A stretch of 64,000 nucleotides of DNA from Holophagaceae bacterium (lineage in GTDB: Bacteria > Acidobacteriota > Holophagae > Holophagales > Holophagaceae). Positions 62,372 to 64,000 of the stretch are shown here, piece by piece. The position numbers and the translations under genes are program-made. The notes below the pieces were generated by a model, which was given only the letters and a program-made list of their open reading frames with translations, ran no database searches and was not told the origin of the DNA. Every line of letters begins with the position of its first letter. Position 1 is the stretch's first letter. The stretch spans positions 62,001 to 126,000 of the forward strand of contig JADJVL010000021.1 in NCBI GenBank assembly GCA_016710635.1, written 5' to 3'.

Positions 62372-63249
62372 GAGGCTTCCTCCTTGGTGCCCTGGGCGGA
62401 GAGGGCGCGGCCATGGAAGGCGACGAGGTCCTCCAGGCGGGGCCGCTCGAGGATGGCGCCTTCGGGGAGCAGTTCCGGGGCGAGGTCCTCGCAGAGCAGC
62501 ACGAGGCCCAGCGCCGTGCGCTCGCCGCCGGCGCAGCGCGCCAGCACCGGTTCGGACAGCAGCTCCTCGCCGCCCTTCACGAGGACCCAGCGCTCCAGCA
62601 GGTCGTCCTTGGTGCCTTCCAGGACGAGGCGGCCCGCCTTCAGGATGGCCACGTGGTCCGCGATGCGGTCCAGGTCGGTGGTGATGTGGGTGGAGAAGAG
62701 GACGGCCTTCTGCTCGTCCTGGATCACTTCCAGGAGCAGGTCCAGCACGTCACGGCGGGCGAGGGGATCGAGGCCCGAGGTGGGCTCGTCCAGGAGCAGG
62801 AGTTCGGCGTGGTGGCTCAGGGCCAGGGCCAGGGCGGTCTTCATGCGCTGGCCCTGGCTGAGCTTGGCAAAGGGCGTCTTCGTGGGGATGTCGAAGTGGT
62901 CCACGAGGCGGCGGAAGCCGGGCGCGTCCCAGGTGGGATAGAAGGGCGCCACCAGCGCGCCCAGTTCGCCGATGCGCAGGTGGGGCGGCAGGGTGGGGCT
63001 TTCCTGCACGAAGCCGATGCGGGCGCGCAGGGCGGCGCCCTGGGCGCGGGCGTCCTCCCCCAGCAGGCGGATCTCGCCGGCGTCGGGGACGAGGAGGCCC
63101 AGCACGAGCTTGATGAGGGTGGACTTGCCGGCGCCGTTGGCGCCCACGAGGCCGGTGATGGCGCCGCGGGGGACGACCAGGTCCAGGTCCCGGAGGGCGA
63201 AGGTGCCGAAGGCCTTGGCGAGACCGCGGAGGCGGAGGGCGGCGTCCAT
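62359..63249 (-). CDS. ABC transporter ATP-binding protein
   Basis: The 296-residue ATPase has Walker A GANGAGKST (36-44), a Q-loop FVQES, the signature LSQGQ (130-134) and Walker B LLLLDEPTSGLDP (150-162). The H-loop is in LFSTHITTDLDRI. It drives the ABC-2 permeases encoded on both sides (overlap of 13 bases with one and one base from the other). The C-terminal 80 residues form a regulatory extension usual in this subfamily. Confidence 0.95.
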   Translation of the reverse strand: MDAALRLRGLAKAFGTFALRDLDLVVPRGAITGLVGANGAGKSTLIKLVLGLLVPDAGEIRLLGEDARAQGAALRARIGFVQESPTLPPHLRIGELGALVAPFYPTWDAPGFRRLVDHFDIPTKTPFAKLSQGQRMKTALALALSHHAELLLLDEPTSGLDPLARRDVLDLLLEVIQDEQKAVLFSTHITTDLDRIADHVAILKAGRLVLEGTKDDLLERWVLVKGGEELLSEPVLARCAGGERTALGLVLLCEDLAPELLPEGAILERPRLEDLVAFHGRALSAQGTKEEASCCP

Positions 63250-63250
63250 G

Positions 63251-63925
63251 TCAGAACTCCCGGGCGGCGAAGGCGCGGCGGGCCAGGAGGAAGGCCAGGA
63301 CCGTCGCGACGGCGAGGCCCGCGAAGGTGGGGCCGGGATGGGAATCCAGCCACAGGATTCCCTTCAGCAGGCCCAGCACGGCGCGGGAGGCCCAACTCTC
63401 GCTGTGGAGGCGGGGGGCCAGGAACAGAAGCGTGAAGACGCCAAGCCCCGGCACGCCGTAGGCCACGGTGAGGCCCTTGCCGCCCCAGCGCAGGACGGCG
63501 GGCAGGGGATAGGCGAACCAGAGGAAGAAGGACCAGGCGAGGGCGAGGGGATGGTGGACGAGGCCGACGAGGATGAGGGGCGTCTGGGTGTTGCCCCGGA
63601 GGGTGGCCGATACCTGGCCCGACAGGGCGAGGAGGAGGACGGCCACCACGGGCAGGAGGGCGGCCTCCAGGTAGCGCAAGGCCACCACGCGCTCCCGCGG
63701 CAGGGGCAGGGCGAGGAGGGCGGGCAGGGTGCCTTCGGACAGCTCCCGCAGGTGGAAGCTGAGGGGCAGGAAGCAGCTGGCGATGATGGCGATGCCGATG
63801 AAGAAGCCCGCCACGTCGGACTGCCGCTCGGCGCCGCCGATGCCCGCCACGAGCGCGATGAAGAGGGGCGTGAGGAGGAAGAGGCGATGCAGGCGCAGGT
63901 CCCGCTTCAGGAGCTCAAGCAGCAT
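63251..63925 (-). CDS. ABC-2-type transporter permease
   Basis: This 224-residue six-helix protein opens MLLELLKRDLRLHRLFLLTP and carries ELSEGTLPALLALPLPRERV, the same layout as the permease at 61706-62371, including the LPALLALPLPRE/LLALPVSRAQ loop after the second helix. The ATG at 63925 with GGAGGT is preferred to the upstream one at 63937. It overlaps the end of another ABC ATPase gene by 11 bases. Confidence 0.8.
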   Translation of the reverse strand: MLLELLKRDLRLHRLFLLTPLFIALVAGIGGAERQSDVAGFFIGIAIIASCFLPLSFHLRELSEGTLPALLALPLPRERVVALRYLEAALLPVVAVLLLALSGQVSATLRGNTQTPLILVGLVHHPLALAWSFFLWFAYPLPAVLRWGGKGLTVAYGVPGLGVFTLLFLAPRLHSESWASRAVLGLLKGILWLDSHPGPTFAGLAVATVLAFLLARRAFAAREF

Positions 63926-64000
63926 GGGACCTCCCATCCAGACGGCGTCGTCCCAGGAGCACGAGGATCTCTTCGAGGCTGGCGCGTTCCACGAGGGCGC
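63915..64000 (-). CDS. ABC transporter ATP-binding protein, C-terminal end only (runs off window)
   Basis: The last 27 codons read LVERASLEEILVLLGRRR, then LDGRSHAA and stop. They line up with the end of the ATPase at 62359-63249 (LERPRLEDLVAFHGRAL), so this is the tail of a second ATPase. The gene starts outside the window. Two ATPases and two permeases thus form one operon, with 11-bp overlap here. Confidence 0.7.
   Translation of the reverse strand, partial: ALVERASLEEILVLLGRRRLDGRSHAA

Overview
The window is GC-rich chromosomal DNA (about 70% G+C by eye, not computed) with dense, mostly single-direction operons, many ATGA-type overlaps and no insertion sequence, phage or CRISPR. The gene mix suggests a Holophaga/Geothrix-like member of the Acidobacteriota: long periplasmic-propeller diguanylate cyclases, a single-chain pyruvate:ferredoxin oxidoreductase (NifJ), a mitochondrial-type aconitase, a myxobacterial-type unknown family and alanine dehydrogenase. 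This assignment is an inference from gene content; no 16S rRNA gene is present.

Layout. 0-6.6 kb: a disrupted TPR membrane protein, a cold-shock gene with a clear terminator, a six-copy ~129-bp tandem array built from the last ~52 bp of the neighbouring acyl-CoA dehydrogenase gene, that dehydrogenase, then alanine dehydrogenase coupled to an aminotransferase. 6.6-15.1 kb: a TPR/GT9-type protein, a YiiX-like lipoprotein, an SDR oxidoreductase, a propeller diguanylate cyclase and two paralogous MFS transporters. 15.2-24.7 kb: a damaged TPR gene, an acyl-CoA carboxylase beta subunit, an ICMT-like methyltransferase, an Ig-repeat/SPOR protein and a second propeller diguanylate cyclase. 24.8-33.2 kb: an HtrA protease, then a seven-gene operon (TolC-like, adaptor, RND pump, DUF2892, DUF6132, rhodanese, DUF302) diverging from an ArsR repressor.

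33.3-46.7 kb is core metabolism: DinB-like protein, Lrp regulator with a saccharopine-dehydrogenase-family enzyme, MurJ, a nickel/cobalt-transporter-like protein directly behind tRNA-Thr(TGT), nifJ with a dihydroorotate-dehydrogenase-like gene, accB-accC and ribH-nusB. 46.8-54.3 kb: SulP transporter, MarR/DUF1275 operon, PNPOx and DsrE proteins diverging from a TetR gene across twin 17-bp operators, and aconitase. 54.4-64 kb: a lower-GC patch with two diverged paralogous membrane proteins and a decayed cupin fragment, an S9 peptidase, cupin, DUF418 protein, TetR regulator, a collagen-like lipoprotein and an ABC exporter operon running off the right edge.

Six genes (TPR twice, acyl-CoA carboxylase, diguanylate cyclase, DinB, S9 peptidase) carry single-base frameshifts, both insertions and deletions, several next to G/C runs, while conserved motifs continue in the next frame. 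This looks more like consensus-sequence error than real gene loss. The least explained features are the repeat array, the efflux/rhodanese operon, the twin TetR operators, the 18-bp palindrome before nifJ and the collagen-like lipoprotein.
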